From assembly GCA_964016985.1 (NCBI GenBank), contig OZ024835.1, positions 68,278,812 through 68,342,811 on the forward strand: a DNA stretch of 64,000 bases, given 5' to 3'. Below the pieces are notes generated by a model. The model was not told where the DNA came from, searched no databases, and was given only the letters and a program-made list of their open reading frames with translations. Positions 1 to 10,112 of the stretch are shown piece by piece. A program made the translations under genes and the position numbers. Each line of letters begins with the position of its first letter. The stretch's first letter is position 1. The stretch comes from Anodontia alba. Lineage: Eukaryota; Mollusca; Bivalvia; Lucinida; Lucinidae.

Positions 1-25
1 GACATTTACTATACTATAGATATGA

Positions 26-80
26 TAATTATTTGGAGATCAGAGGACAGACGGTAATTATTTGGAGATCAGAGGACAGC
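26..80. repeat. Short tandem duplication, 27-28 bp unit
   Basis: TAATTATTTGGAGATCAGAG followed by GACAG occurs twice back to back. No relation to a known family is seen. Confidence 0.7.
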
Positions 81-113
81 CGGACCATTAAACAAATCAG
101 ATGCTGCAGAATA

Positions 114-337
114 TACACTATAACCTCTTTATAACACGGCTCGTTATAACACGGTTTTGGATATAACACAGTTCAAAGATGGATCCCAAAAATGTATAGG
201 TTATATTGAAAAATGACCATAAATGGTCATTTTTCAATATAATCTATACATTTTTGTTTGGATTTAACACGGTTGCTTAACTAACACAGTTTCGGCTGTG
301 GACCCCAACAATAGTTTTATAAAGAGGTTGTGGTGTA
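114..337. mobile_element. Family C MITE, TA-flanked
   Basis: Ends CACTATAACCTCTTTATAAC and its inverse at 316-335, with TA on both sides. A central palindrome at 195-252 is centred on ATGACCATAAATGGTCAT. TA target and ACCTC termini suggest a Tc1/mariner/pogo-type non-autonomous element (inference). Confidence 0.8.
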
Positions 338-660
338 CCTAGCTCTAGATAAAAGGGGGTATATGCATATCCATCCCCTTATCCAGGCCATATGTCTAGA
401 TCGTTGGCTGATTTTTCCTCTTAGCCTTCGCTTACATTTTTGAGTAGCATAGGTTCTGGCGAGACTGCGCAGATCATAGGTCTAGATAAGGGTGGGTATC
501 CATTAAGTATTTTTCTTATTTCTCCACAAAAACATATGTTGTGGGTACTCATATGAAGCGCCTCGCCGAGGCGCTTCTTATGAATACCCACAACATATGT
601 TTTTGTGGAGAAATAAGAAAAATATCAATATTTTTTAATAGAAAAAAGCGCCTTAACTAG
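338..660. repeat. Family D palindromic MITE and flanking remnant
   Basis: A near-perfect 120-bp palindrome at 507-626 (arms contain CATATGTTGTGGGTACTC; loop at GCCTCGCCGAGGC) is preceded by two copies of TCTAGATAA-type end sequence. Confidence 0.75.
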
Positions 661-754
661 TGCTATGGCAGATGCATGGCCTCGTCTGAATCTTTGATTT
701 TTGCATTGCTAAAGTGGCTTTCTTTCCCACAATGCGGTGGCTCATATGTCAGTC

Positions 755-974
755 TGGGCCCAGTTGTGCAAAGCATGGTTAGCTTAACGAGCAAAATGTA
801 ACCTGTTCTAGTAAGTACAATATCTAATTCACATGTATTTTTGCTGCAAAAATATGAGTAGCTTTTGCAAATGCAAAAGCTGTTCACATTTATTTCAGCA
901 AAAATATTAGCGTATAATCAAAGTTTTAACAAAATGTTGACTAAAGGCTTCGTTAGTTTTGAACAACTGGGTCC
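755..974. mobile_element. Family G MITE
   Basis: Inverted ends GGGCCCAGTTGTGCAAAGC and GAACAACTGGGTCC, with an internal palindrome around AGTAGCTTTTGCAAATGCAA. Four further copies occur in the window. Confidence 0.75.
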
Positions 975-1047
975 TGAATATCTAGGGTAAATACAATATG
1001 AACAGCACCAAGTGAAAATATGTCTTAGCAGCGTGCGCAGACATTGA

Positions 1048-1320
1048 AGGCCCAGATCAGACTGCACAGATTTTTGCAGCCTGAATCATTACTATAGAAT
1101 GTATCAATGGAGAGAAAAGGCCCAAATGAGACCTTGTGCAGTCTGATCTGGTCATTTGCTGTCTGCTGCCTGAATCATTGGATACTATAGAATGTATCAT
1201 TGGAGAGCAAAGGCCCGGATGAGACCTTGCCCATTCTGATCGGGGTCTTTGTTGTCTACTGCCAGAATCATTGAATACTATAGAATTTATCAAAGAGAGC
1301 AAAGGCCCGGACTTTTGGCA
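1048..1320. repeat. Three-copy tandem repeat of about 92 bp
   Basis: The phrase TGAATCATTGGATACTATAG and the following AATGTATCATTGGAGAG recur at about 1080, 1167 and 1261 with divergence. The copies are linked by CAGTCTGATC-containing segments. Confidence 0.65.
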
Positions 1321-1521
1321 TGCACAGGAGACTGCGAATCCACACATTTTTTGCGCTAATTAGAAGGCAATTTTTAACTAGAAGTGGCCCATATGTCATC
1401 CTGTAGCAGATTTATTGTCACAAGGAATTATGATCATCTTAATTTATAGGGTATAAATATGTTACTCCAGCTTGTGAGTTTTATTTTTAGAATAAAATAT
1501 ATGACCACCTGTATTTATGCA

Positions 1522-1709
1522 TAGCTTCAGATAAGAGGGGATATCTACATCATATTTTTCTTATTTCTCCATAAAAACATATGTTGTGGGTACTCATTAG
1601 AAGTGCCTCGATGAGGCACTTCTGATGAGTACCCACAACATATGCTTTTGTGAAGAAATAAGAAAAATATGGGTATTTTTTTAGTAGAAAAATGCGGCTT
1701 ATATAGAGG
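1522..1709. mobile_element. Family D palindromic MITE
   Basis: Begins TAGCTTCAGATAAGAGGGG and ends GCGGCTTATATAGAGG. The centre is a palindrome with loop GCCTCGATGAGGC. Confidence 0.75.
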
Positions 1710-1785
1710 TATGTTTATGTGGTGTTTGTCTGCTAATGTATTGTCAGATGAACTGTCATATAAAACACCTGCTCTTTAGTTCTGA

Positions 1786-2005
1786 TTAACTCTTTGCCTG
1801 CATGTAATTTTGCATGCTTTTTCGTCATCTGTGGATTTTTTTTAAATCAACTTTTTCAAAAAAAAATTTCAAGAATACCTTCAGAGTGTCAAAGAGTTTG
1901 GATCCAGATCAGGCCCAACGTTTTGTCGGGCCTGATCTGGGTCCAAACTGTTTGCAAAGGTTATCAGCAGATGACAAAAGTCGCCACTAGCGGGGAAAGA
2001 GTTAA
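1786..2005. mobile_element. Family H MITE, TTAA-flanked
   Basis: Ends TTAACTCTTTGCC and GGGGAAAGAGTTAA. The centre has a hairpin GATCAGGCCCAACGTTTTGT with its complement. TTAA ends suggest piggyBac-type mobilisation (inference). Confidence 0.7.
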
Positions 2006-2408
2006 GATGCTTAACTCATCCAGGAAGTAACATATTTACCTAACATATACAGACACCTCATTTCATTGATCAAATGACCCAGATGCGTTTTCTGCTCACA
2101 ACATCACAAAGTCGCTTTTTTGTCATTAGTTAACAATGCATTGTTAAAGACATCTCACAAAACTAAGTGTTGTCATACAATAATAGGATTTGTATGTAAG
2201 GGCATGATGACACTGCTGTCAGACATGACATCTATTTTCCCTCATTAGTTGGACAGCTTCATTCCATGAAAGATGGAACATATTTATCATAAAATCTGAA
2301 CACTTATCCTCATTATTTTGACACTTTATTTCTGTACCATATTTATCCTGAAATCTGAATAAATTCATTTAAAGTTGTGTCTGCACTGTTTGCCATTCTA
2401 CAAGTATT

Positions 2409-2621
2409 TTAACCCTTCTCATGCTAAACATGTCATGCCCTGTCTTAGCAAACAATGTAGATCCAGATCAGTTGGCTTCTTCAGAAGCCAACTGATCTGG
2501 ATCTACACTGTTTGTCATTAAAAATGTGAATTTCTATCAAAAACTCGGATCAAGTAATCTGATTGGCTGAAAATTAGAAGTGGGCGTGGCATCTTAATTG
2601 TTTCAGCATAACAAGGGTTAA
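2409..2621. mobile_element. Family A MITE, TTAA target duplication
   Basis: TTAACCCTTCTCATGCT to CATAACAAGGGTTAA with a central hairpin TCAGTTGGCTTCTTCAGAAG. It is inserted at a TTAA inside family I, which proves the TTAA duplication. Confidence 0.85.
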
Positions 2622-2772
2622 GAAACAACTGCATAAAAAGCAAAAATTTAGGCCAAGCAAATATGGAATAAAGTGCTTGTAATGTTAGGACATTTTTCGT
2701 AGTTGCTGACATAAAAAGACATATACAAACAGAGCAGTTTGATCATAGTCTACACTGTTTGCCAATCCACTA

Positions 2773-3006
2773 AGTAGTTTAACCCATTTTAGTCTGAAGA
2801 CTAAAATGGGTTAAATTACTTAATGGATTGACAAACCTAGATCAGATGCCACAGAATGCCGCATCTGATCAGGACCTACACTGTTTGCATCAACTACAGG
2901 AATTTCTATAAAACAGTAATAATGAAAATTGACCAGACACCCTGCTCTTGGAAATAGACTGGTCCAAAGAGTTGTGGTAGAAGAGTCCACCTGACGTGAA
3001 TGGGTT
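2773..3006. mobile_element. Family J-type MITE, TTAA-flanked
   Basis: TTAACCCATTTTAGTC to GTGAATGGGTTAA. The internal hairpin carries GATCAGATGCC/GGCATCTGATC and GTTTGCATCAA. Inserted in family I. Confidence 0.7.
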
Positions 3007-3093
3007 AATTTAGTATGGAATAAAGTGTTTGAAATTTTAGGACATTTACTTTAGTGGATTTTGCTTTATTATACCTTACCACATGGCATGGAG

Positions 3094-3449
3094 CCGGCCT
3101 CGGTGGCTCATTTGGATGCGCCGTCCGACTGGAGACCAGGAGGTCGCGGGTTCAACCTCCGCCGAGGTCGGCAACATTCTTTTGTGGAGATTGATCGTGA
3201 AATATTTTCTACGGTCATTCTCTCCCTTCCGCTGATTCAAGAAGGGCAGTTGTCAGCTTCTGGCGAAAGAATGTGCACAAAACTGGTTAACTACTTAGAG
3301 GACTAAGCCTGCCCAGTAAAAGTGTGAATACTGGTTAACTACTTAGAGGACTAAGCCTGCCCAGCAAAAGTGTGCTTAGGTAAACTGACCGCGCTCGACA
3401 TGACCCCATTGGGTTGACTGGGCCGTAAAACCTCAACACAAACAAACAA
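3094..3449 (+). mobile_element. tRNA-derived SINE, full length
   Basis: Pol III box A (TGGCTCATTTGG) near 3106 and box B (GGTTCAACC) near 3149, then a tRNA-unrelated body and tail ACCTCAACACAAACAAACAA. Flanked by a 12-bp target duplication with one mismatch (3081-3092 and 3450-3461). Contains an internal 46-bp duplication near 3284-3372. Not a functional tRNA gene: no acceptor stem or discriminator context. Confidence 0.85.
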
Positions 3450-3479
3450 ACATGGCGTGGAATATGGTTTCACATTGTC

Positions 3480-3620
3480 ATCCATTAATCCTTACATCAT
3501 TCCTTGGTTCTTATTTTCGTTTCTGGATGATAACTTGAGTAAATATCAATGAATGCATTGATATTATGGTGATTTGTTTGGGATTGTTAATGGACAGATT
3601 TTCTCAATTTTGTTATCTGC
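3480..3620. repeat. Interspersed repeat, also at 17850 and 63640
   Basis: Shares GATAACTTGAGTAAATATCA, a GCATTGATATT segment, and GGGATTGNTAATGG with two other places in the window. It ends 50 bp before the S3 exon. Confidence 0.65.
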
Positions 3621-3672
3621 TCACCACTCTATAGTGGAATGGTATTATACTGTCACGTTTTTTATTTTCCAG

Positions 3673-3747
3673 GGAAACAGATGTGAACAATTATTCCATG
3701 GTAGTTTTCTACTGGAGGTTGTTAGCTCTCTACCCATTATTATAACA
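3673..3747 (+). CDS. SLO2: Slo2/KCNT channel exon 1 of window: S3 segment
   Basis: First recognisable exon of a sodium-activated potassium channel. It is 75 nt, phase 0 at both ends, with acceptor AG at 3671-3672 and donor GTAAGT from 3748. It encodes 25 residues, GNRCEQLFHG then SFLLEVVSSLPIIIT, matching the end of the S2-S3 loop and helix S3 of Slack/Slick (family pattern: ILE, then two residues, then PFIIT). The channel tetramer sits in the plasma membrane and passes K+. The upstream exons for the N-terminus and S0-S2 were looked for and not found in 1-3672, so the gene begins upstream. Confidence 0.9.
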
Positions 3748-4559
3748 GTAAGTACTATTGGTAAAAGGTAGAACATTGAAACACCATCTGATACCATCGA
3801 TCACAAACCTGAACTCTGAGGTGGCCAACCATCAGATATTGATACCCTAAGGGATTTGATATCTGGTAGTAGTAAGAAAATATAATTTTGAAATTTTTGG
3901 CTGCATACTGTGCATTGAAAGTTTATCCTGTGAAACAGATGACCTCATATGTAACTTTGCATTTCCTTCCCATCTTATTTTGGGCTGCTCTTACAAGAGC
4001 ATTTTTAAAAGGTTTCAAATAACAGGGAGACAACTTTCCATCTGCAAAACAAAGTTGTCTCCCTTTTCAAATTTGCAGCAGAATCTGTTCTGGTGTATCC
4101 AGTCACCTTTATTAATGACCATGTGATTTTTTCTTATCTAAATATTTATGAATATTTATGAGGTTTCAGGCTATGCACCTTATTAAATCCTCTCTCAGGG
4201 CTATGACACCTGGAACATGACCAGATCAGAGACCTTAAAAGTTCATGGCATTTGCACTGATCCTCGAAGATTAAGTTACAAAAAAAAATTATGAAATTTA
4301 ATATTTTAAAAACAAAGTAATTAAACAGCAATGCTATACTGTTAAAAACAAAAATTATGGGATACTGCTGACATGTTAAATTATTAAAATGTAATATTAT
4401 CTTTTAAGAAAACAATATGTTTAGAAAAAAAAAACAACAACAAAAAAACTTTATTTTTACACATCAGAAATAGTAGTGTAGAGTGACCAGAATTTTAGAG
4501 TATAACAAACTGTAAGATAGATTCCTGATTTCTAATAAAGACATTTTTTATATAATTAT

Positions 4560-4690
4560 GATAATTCTGGTATAATTTTCTCAAGTTCTCCATAAAACAT
4601 ATGTTGGGAGGCACTTCTAATGAGTACCCACAACATATGTTTTTATGGAAAAATAAGAAAATTATCCCAGAATTATCACCAGATACTCCT
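4560..4690. repeat. Family D palindrome, left arm shortened
   Basis: Contains CATATGTTGGGAGGCACTTC and CCCACAACATATGTTTT; the left arm has lost its GTACTC section. Ends are the TGATAATTCTGG-type variant seen again at 40380. Confidence 0.65.
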
Positions 4691-4699
4691 TAACCTTCA

Positions 4700-4875
4700 T
4701 CACTCCCTGGGCTAGTTGATCAGTAGACAACAAATTGGTGATATTTTTTCTTATTTCTCCCAGAAAACAGGATTTGACATTTCAAAATATCAAAACCTAT
4801 TTTCTTGGAAAGATAAAAATATTTCAATATGTCGTCTGCTGAAAATTTTACCCAGAGTACTAGTGCTAAGCGTTG
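4700..4875. mobile_element. Family F MITE
   Basis: GCTAGTTGATCAGTAGACAA to GTCGTCTGCTGAAAATTTTA and GTGCTAAG, with inverted CAGGATTTGACATTTC and a degraded right arm. Confidence 0.65.
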
Positions 4876-4920
4876 ACAAGTTCTTTGATGGCTCACAAAT
4901 ATTTTGTTTTTTATTTCCAG

Positions 4921-5007
4921 GTAACATACCCACCATTATTACGATATTTATTTGCCCCAACATTCTTCAACTGTTGGCTTGCCAAGAAAGCTTTAAATGG
5001 CCTGCTG
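4921..5007 (+). CDS. SLO2: Slo2/KCNT exon 2: S4 segment
   Basis: 87 nt, phase 0/0, acceptor at 4919-4920 after a pyrimidine tract, donor GTTTGT at 5008. It encodes VTYPPLLRYLFAPTFFNCWL followed by AKKALNGLL (window residues 26-54). The core FxPxFxNCWLAKxAL is highly characteristic of Slo2 S4. As in other Slo2 channels, the helix lacks the regular arginine ladder of voltage-gated channels, which fits the family's weak intrinsic voltage sensing. A family F hairpin repeat ends about 45 bp before the exon and a C-run follows 43 bp after it. Confidence 0.95.
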
Positions 5008-5048
5008 GTTTGTATATTTTATTTATCATTATAACTCCTCCCTCCGCT

Positions 5049-5066
5049 CCCCCCCCCCCCCCCCCA
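5049..5066. repeat. Cytosine homopolymer tract
   Basis: A run of C from about 5049, 43 bp after the S4 exon donor. Length is liable to sequencing error. Confidence 0.7.
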
Positions 5067-5229
5067 ACCTCCCTCCCCTGGAAACTGTGTTTTCACATTG
5101 TCCATCCACCATAGGTCTGTCCATCCATCTGTTACATTTTGGTCCTTGCGGGGAGTATCTAATAAACACTACTTATTGGCAGTTTCTTTTTTTGTCAGGC
5201 ATAGTTCCAAATATGGTGTATTTTTGTAG

Positions 5230-5420
5230 CTGACCTAAGCCAAAGGCTCAGGATGAGCTATTGTAATCAATTGCCTTTGGGTAGCCATCCATCTGTCATC
5301 CACACTTTCTGAAACTCGGGGTTAATTTTCTTCGAACTTCATGTAGAGCCTTCTGCTAGATGGGGATTGAAAATTTGTACAAATGGTTCTGGTCTATTAT
5401 ACCAATACCATTATCATTAT
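5230..5420. repeat. Interspersed repeat fragment
   Basis: Contains GGATGAGCTATTGTAATCA, CCATCCATCTGTCATC and CTTCATGTAGAGCC, similar in style to 34500-34720. Followed by a short ATTATC microsatellite at 5408-5432. Confidence 0.5.
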
Positions 5421-5432
5421 TATCATTATTAT

Positions 5433-5655
5433 TACACTACAACCTCTTTATAACACGATTTGTTATAACACGATTTTGGATATAACAGGGTTCAAAGGTG
5501 GATCCCAAAAATGTATAGGTTATATTAAAAAATGATCATAAATGGTCATTTTCAATATAATCTATACATTTTTGTTTGGATATAACACGGTTGTTTAACT
5601 AACACGGTTTGTGCTATGGACCCCAACAAAAGTGTTATAAAGAGGTTGTGGTGTA
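5433..5655. mobile_element. Family C MITE, TA-flanked
   Basis: TA then CACTACAACCTCTTTATAAC, to GAGGTTGTGGTG then TA. Same internal palindrome (ATGATCATAAATGGTCAT) as the copy at 114. Confidence 0.85.
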
Positions 5656-6214
5656 CTATTTTTTTTTTTATAAACCAACTGGAACAAGGTAGGTTCTATT
5701 CAATTTCTACACAGTTAGCAATTTCCCCATTGCTCTATCCAAAGTAAGTGTGTGTATTTGAGTGGTTATGTTGACTTCTGTATCTCTGAGACAATGAGTA
5801 ATCATTCAGAATAGTATTCTATTCCAAATGATAATGTCATATCTCAGTAGATACGAGCGTATAAGATATGGAAGTGAAGGTCCCTTGAGAAAAACTCACT
5901 ACCTCTTACAACCATTTACAATTCTAGTTAACAAAAGAGATTAACAGTTAGATATTAATAAGGATGGGTGCCATGCCCATATATGGTAGAAACACTTAAA
6001 AATATTTTTCTCCAGAGCCAAGAAATCCTGCTAGAGGAGGGGTTCATCTCATGACTATACAATGCTTCATTGCACAGAGCTTTTCATTATCATTCCTTTC
6101 CCCAACTCTAGTTTGGGAATGACAATGGGCAAATTTTGTCTATTTCTGACAGTTATCTGCCTGCGACAAGATAATAGTGGGGTATTATTGTTATACATTT
6201 TTATTTCTTTGCAG
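5656..6214. other. Intron stretch without recognised gene
   Basis: No gene or clear element seen. A SINE-like phrase (GCACAGAGCTTTTCATTATC) lies near 6074, shared with 7900 and 10880. Confidence 0.5.
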
Positions 6215-6318
6215 AATGATCTCCATCGTACACGGCAAAGATTTCAGACGATTTCTGTAACCCTGTCTCAGCAAGTTCTTATACTCACAATTTCTATAGT
6301 TTGTCTCATATTTACAAC
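6215..6318 (+). CDS. SLO2: Slo2/KCNT exon 3: S4-S5 linker and S5
   Basis: 104 nt, starts in phase 0 and ends after two bases of a split Thr codon (donor GTAAGT at 6319). It encodes NDLHRTRQRFQTISVTLSQQ then VLILTISIVCLIFTT. NDLHR is the signature start of the S4-S5 linker in Slack/Slick, and the following 17 hydrophobic residues are S5. Acceptor TTTCTTTGCAG at 6204-6214. Window residues 55-89. Confidence 0.95.
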
Positions 6319-7165
6319 GTAAGTATACATGTATATACATAACCAATTCCTTGATGTGTTGCAGTTTGCACACACATGAACCAAACTTTGAGTGCCTGTA
6401 TATGTGATCCATGAAATAAAGGTTGCACAAATAAACACACAAAAACACATGAAACGCTGCATCCATTTGCTTCGGAAGTGAGAGTGGAGGACTGGGTGGT
6501 CTAATGTGTATTGCCTTTGACGTTTAAGGGAAGGTTATGTGTTTTACCCCACTCTGATCAATACAAGTTTCTGTCCATTTGTACATGTAGCACATTCTTA
6601 ACACACCCTCAGCTGAGTGTAAAGTAGACGGGGAGGCACTTGGTGACAGATGGTGGCTACAAGCTTGCATGGACAATCCATGACAGCAAGGCTGTAAATA
6701 CATGCGGACTTTAAAGTTTAATACAATACCACTATACATTATGTTAAGACATTTGATGGGCAATGCATGAAAAGGACCCATGTAATTTGCAGGTTCTGGG
6801 CCTTCGTTGTCCGCTTACACAATCAATGGATACTGTAGTATATTTCAATAAACAGAAAATGGTCAGATAAGACTGCACAGATGCGCACGCTGTTCTGGAT
6901 CTACGTTGTCCGCAAATTTTACATGGGCCTGTTTTTTGCATTGCATGTCATTGGTTGCTGCCTACCTGTGCCTTGGGTGCTTGGTATCATTAGAAATGTA
7001 TGCAAGAACAATGGATAAGTTTGGAACAAAAGTGATGTTCCAGTCATTAATGTTGTTTGTAAAGTAGCTTGGGTGTGTAGCTTTCAACCAAAAAGTATCA
7101 ATATTTTTGTATTTCTCCATAAAAACTTATATTGTGGGTAGTCATTCGAAGCACCTTATTTCACT
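6319..7165. other. Intron stretch with degraded repeats
   Basis: Nothing coding. 6780-6960 has CACAATCAATGGATACTGTA and GACTGCACAGATGCGCACGC, related to the 1048 repeat. 7090-7165 is a half copy of family D. Confidence 0.45.
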
Positions 7166-7321
7166 ATTGATTAATACACTTTTCTTTTCTCCAGATACAC
7201 ACTGATTTCACCGCTAACAATAAAATAAGACTTGTCTCCGAAACACTTTAAACAATCAATGTCATGGTTATTGTTTATTATGTTCTTTCTTTATGACTGG
7301 TTCCATGTCTTTCTTCTGCAG

Positions 7322-7508
7322 GATATGTGGTGTTCAACATATACAGAGAGCCAGTACAGAGACGCAGCTGGACATGTTTGGTGCGATCTACTTTGTGATC
7401 GTCACGTTCTCAACGGTTGGATATGGAGATATCAGTCCAGATATCTGGCCCAGTCAAGTCTTCATGCTTTTAATGATCTGTATTGCTTTTGCTTTTATAC
7501 CAACACAG
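7322..7508 (+). CDS. SLO2: Slo2/KCNT exon 4: pore loop, selectivity filter, S6
   Basis: 187 nt; the first G completes the split Thr codon and the exon ends in phase 0 (donor GTATGT at 7509). It encodes ICGVQHIQRA (outer turret start), the pore helix DMFGAIYFVIVTFS, the filter TVGYGD, and S6 (SQVFMLLMICIAFAFIPTQ). The filter is TVGYGD where vertebrate Slack has TVGFGD; GYGD is the general potassium-channel signature, so K+ selectivity is expected. ICGVQH matches the conserved Slo2 CGIQHLER element. Window residues 89-151. This is the strongest single identifier of the gene as a K+ channel. Confidence 0.98.
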
Positions 7509-7539
7509 GTATGTGAAAATTTAGGGTAGGGGTTCCAAT

Positions 7540-7770
7540 ATTTCGTACACAACTTTTCTGAAGAAATTGCATATGCAAACAGTGCAAACGTAGATCAGAC
7601 TGCTCCTGAAGGAGCAGTCTGATCAGGGTCTGCACTGTTTGCCATGCAACCAAGTATTTTGGAAAACAAAAATCTAAATTCATGTAAGGTAATTGTCCTA
7701 AAATTTCTTAATCTTCTTTGACAAAATTGTCAGTGCAAAGAGTGCAAACCTAGAAGGAGCAGTCTGATGT
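7540..7770. repeat. Family I fragments with hairpin
   Basis: A hairpin at about 7585-7645 (GATCAGACTGCTCCTGAAGG and complement) ends in CACTGTTTGCCATGC, followed by a second partial copy. Confidence 0.6.
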
Positions 7771-7774
7771 TGGG

Positions 7775-8050
7775 AGACAATGTAACTCCCTTTTTACTGT
7801 ACTGCATACAAATCTTTTGAAAAAGGATCAACTCTAAATGGAAAGAATTTGCTCCCCTCTAAAAAAAAATTCTTTCCTTTTAAAGTAATAGCACAGAGCT
7901 TTTCATCCTAACCGTTCCATTGTCTCAGTTTGGCTTAAATAATGTGAAAGGGACATAAAATACCAAATCATCATCATCCTTTTAAAGTAGACCACTTTTC
8001 AGAGGGGAGGCAAGACAGTTTTGATGGAGTTGCCTCCCTTGAAAGTGTTT
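7775..8050. repeat. Family K block interrupted by a SINE-like tail
   Basis: Family K arms (GAATTTGCTCCCCTC; CTTTTCAGAGGGGAGGCAA) are separated by a segment ending ATGTGAAAGGGACATAAAAT and CATCATCATCC, which resembles a SINE 3' tail. Confidence 0.5.
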
Positions 8051-8420
8051 CCTTAAAGGCTCCATATTCCTCAAAAATAGACTTTTTATTATCCAAGAAA
8101 GATTTAATAAACTGATATAGGATATTAATACAGTCAAAAAATGTGGCACCTGACAGTCTCTAAAATTCCAGTTAGTCTCTTATTCTTGAAATGAAATGCT
8201 TTTTCATCGTATCTCTGATTTAATGTTGCCAACATTAATTCAGAGATACAATAAAAAAAATTGTTTCATTTTTTTATCCAGTTCAAAAACGAGAGACTAA
8301 GTGAAATTTTTCAGGCTGTTAGATGCCACATTTTATGATCGTATTAATACTATATATCAATTTATTAAACCTTTCATGGATAAAAAATGTCAATATTTGA
8401 GGAATAGAGCCTTTAAAGGG
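8051..8420. mobile_element. Long-TIR hairpin MITE
   Basis: Ends CCTTAAAGGCTCCATATTCC and GGAATAGAGCCTTTAAAGG, with roughly 120-bp diverged inverted arms and a small loop near GTTGCCAAC (8226). Confidence 0.7.
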
Positions 8421-8490
8421 AATGGATACATAATCAGGGGAGGCTACTCTGTTAAAATCGATTTTCCTCCTATAGCTCAGCATAGGTGTC

Positions 8491-8703
8491 TTAACCCTTC
8501 TCTTCCTGAACACGACATGCCCTGTTTTAGCAAACAGTGTAGATCCAGATCAGTTGGCTTCTTCAGAAGCCAACTGATCTGAATATGCATTGTTTGTCAT
8601 TAAATATGTGAATTTCTATCAAAAACTGGGATCAAGTAATCTGATTGGCTGAAAATTAGAAGTGGGCATGGCATTTTAATTTATTCAGCATGAGAAGGGT
8701 TAA
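8491..8703. mobile_element. Family A MITE, TTAA-flanked
   Basis: TTAACCCTTCTCTTCCTGAA to CAGCATGAGAAGGGTTAA with hairpin TTGGCTTCTTCAGAAGCCAA. Confidence 0.85.
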
Positions 8704-9219
8704 CATAATGTATAGAGGTATTGTATTTAACCTCTAAAGTGCTAATAGCTATAGCAGGCAACATTTTGAAATATTTTTTTTGTTTTAGAGAAAATATAGC
8801 TTGTCCAAATATTTAGGGTAAATACAAATCAAACCTGTGTTAAGAAGCACCTTAAGGACAGCCAAAAACAGGCTTTAGACAAGTTCTTGCTTAATACAGA
8901 TATATTTAAACTTACTTGGTTTTTAAGGGAACCAAAAATGTTGCCTCTTAATGGTGCTGATTTTTTAATACAGGTGGCCTTTAAGACAGTGTAGTTTATA
9001 ATTCCTGGTCCTTTGTGATCGTTGAGCCCATTCTGAGATTTTCAAAAAATATTATATGAGGGTCACTGATGGGGACTTATTGACTGAGACTAGCAAATGC
9101 CCAGATGGCTTGATATTTCAGTCAGTATGTTCATTGCTTCTAAGAGCAATTCTGTCTAGAATCTATTTGACTATATGCTTCCATTTAATATTCCTTAATT
9201 CCTGATATTTTCCTCACAG
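8704..9219. other. Intron stretch, no recognised feature
   Basis: AT-rich. 8820-9000 shows diverged inverted phrases (AAACCTGTGTTAAGAAGCAC; AATACAGGTGGCC), perhaps an old MITE. Confidence 0.4.
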
Positions 9220-9384
9220 ATACAGACAATAGCATCAACCTGGATAGAGAGGTCAAGATTTGGCCGAGAGTACACGGAGCGACAAGCGGCGGGAAACAAA
9301 CATGTTGTAGTCTGCTCAAGAAGACTAAGAACAGAGTCAGTCATGGATTTTCTCCTGGAGTTCTATGCTCATCCAAAACTTGAG
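9220..9384 (+). CDS. SLO2: Slo2/KCNT exon 5: S6-RCK1 linker and start of RCK1
   Basis: 165 nt, phase 0/0, acceptor CTCACAG ending 9219, donor GTAGGG at 9385. It encodes 55 residues. The first half (IQTIASTWIERSRFGREYTE) corresponds to the helical linker that couples the pore to the gating ring. The second half (HVVVCSRRLRTESVMDFLLE then FYAHPKLE) is the first beta strand and helix of RCK1, matching Slack LMDFLNEFYAHPRL. Window residues 152-206. Acts in the cytoplasm. Confidence 0.96.
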
Positions 9385-9402
9385 GTAGGGTAGCCATAAC
9401 TT

Positions 9403-9560
9403 AATGCTTAGCACTCTTGCTAAAAATTTCAGAAGATGATATTTTGAAATATTTTTCTTATTAGGAGACAATTTGCTTGAAATGTCAAAGCCTATTTTCT
9501 GGATCTGGAAAAAATAAGAAAAATATTATCAATTTGACGTCTGCTGAATTAGAGAATGGT
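9403..9560. mobile_element. Family F MITE, left arm partial
   Basis: Begins 19 bp after the exon 5 donor. Contains TGCTTGAAATGTCAAAGCCT and ends GACGTCTGCTGAATT. Confidence 0.6.
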
Positions 9561-9745
9561 AAATATTTGAATATATGGTAATTGAAATATATACTACTTG
9601 TGAGTTAATTTAATAGTAAACAGTAATGAGAGAAATCAGAAAAGGCTGTTATAGGGTTTTGGTTTTTGTTGGGAACTGAATTTTATTGGCGGTTCCACTA
9701 TATTTTGTGTGTGGTTTATAGCCCACTTTGTTTTCCTATTTTCAG

Positions 9746-9946
9746 GACCATATAGTTGTGTTACTGACATCAGATGAGCTGGACTCTAACATGCAGGTGA
9801 TCCTCAAAGATCCTAAATGGTCCCACAGAGTCGTCTACATGAGGGGTTCTGCACTGAGAGACACTGATCTGAAGAGATGTCGGATCACCGAGGCAGAAGC
9901 TTGCTTTATTCTTGCTCCTAGACATATTTCTGATAAAATGATGGCG
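9746..9946 (+). CDS. SLO2: Slo2/KCNT exon 6: RCK1 Rossmann core
   Basis: 201 nt, 67 codons, phase 0/0, acceptor TTTTCAG ending 9745, donor GTAATT at 9947. Segments seen: DHIVVLLTSDELDSNMQVIL, then WSHRVVYMRGSALRDTDLKR and the strand EAEACFILAPR. RVVYMRGSALRDTDL aligns with Slack RVIYLQGSALKDQDL, and the EAEACFIL strand with DAEACFIL. This is the Rossmann-like beta-alpha-beta unit of RCK1. Window residues 207-273. Confidence 0.97.
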
Positions 9947-10112
9947 GTAATTTGAACCATTCTTAATTACTTGATTAGCTTGCCGAAGATATTGTTTCTT
10001 ACATTTTTACACCACACAATAGAATACTTTTGTCGTTTTGTATGGAAACCAGTTTTGTAGGTACTGCCAAGGAGGCATGCAACGTTTAAACAATACTGTT
10101 TTAAAGTTGATT

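Larger units (their letters stand above)
2200..3055. mobile_element. Family I elements interrupted by A and J insertions
   Basis: Family I sequence (GTTTGCCATTCTACAAGTATTTTAA, AAACAACTGCAT, GGAATAAAGTG, TTAGGACATTT) is split at TTAA by a family A copy (2409-2621). A second I copy is split by a J-type copy (2773-3006). Confidence 0.65.

Noticed and set aside
3094..3180. tRNA gene candidates at the SINE heads (3094, 10227, 28866, 40915, 45160)
   Set aside because: Box A and B are present but cloverleaf arms do not pair, and each is followed by the same non-tRNA body; these are SINE heads.
1..3672. Exon(s) for S1-S2 of the channel
   Set aside because: No match to the expected hydrophobic segments with splice sites; AACTGTCATATAAA at 1751 resembles the expected residues only by chance and has no donor.
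4716..5233. 132-codon and 78-codon frames across the S4 exon
   Set aside because: Shadow frames: they overlap exon 2 in another frame or run through the C tract and repeat.
7585..7645. Hairpins as transcription terminators
   Set aside because: They recur in dozens of dispersed copies as MITE cores; bacterial terminator logic does not apply.
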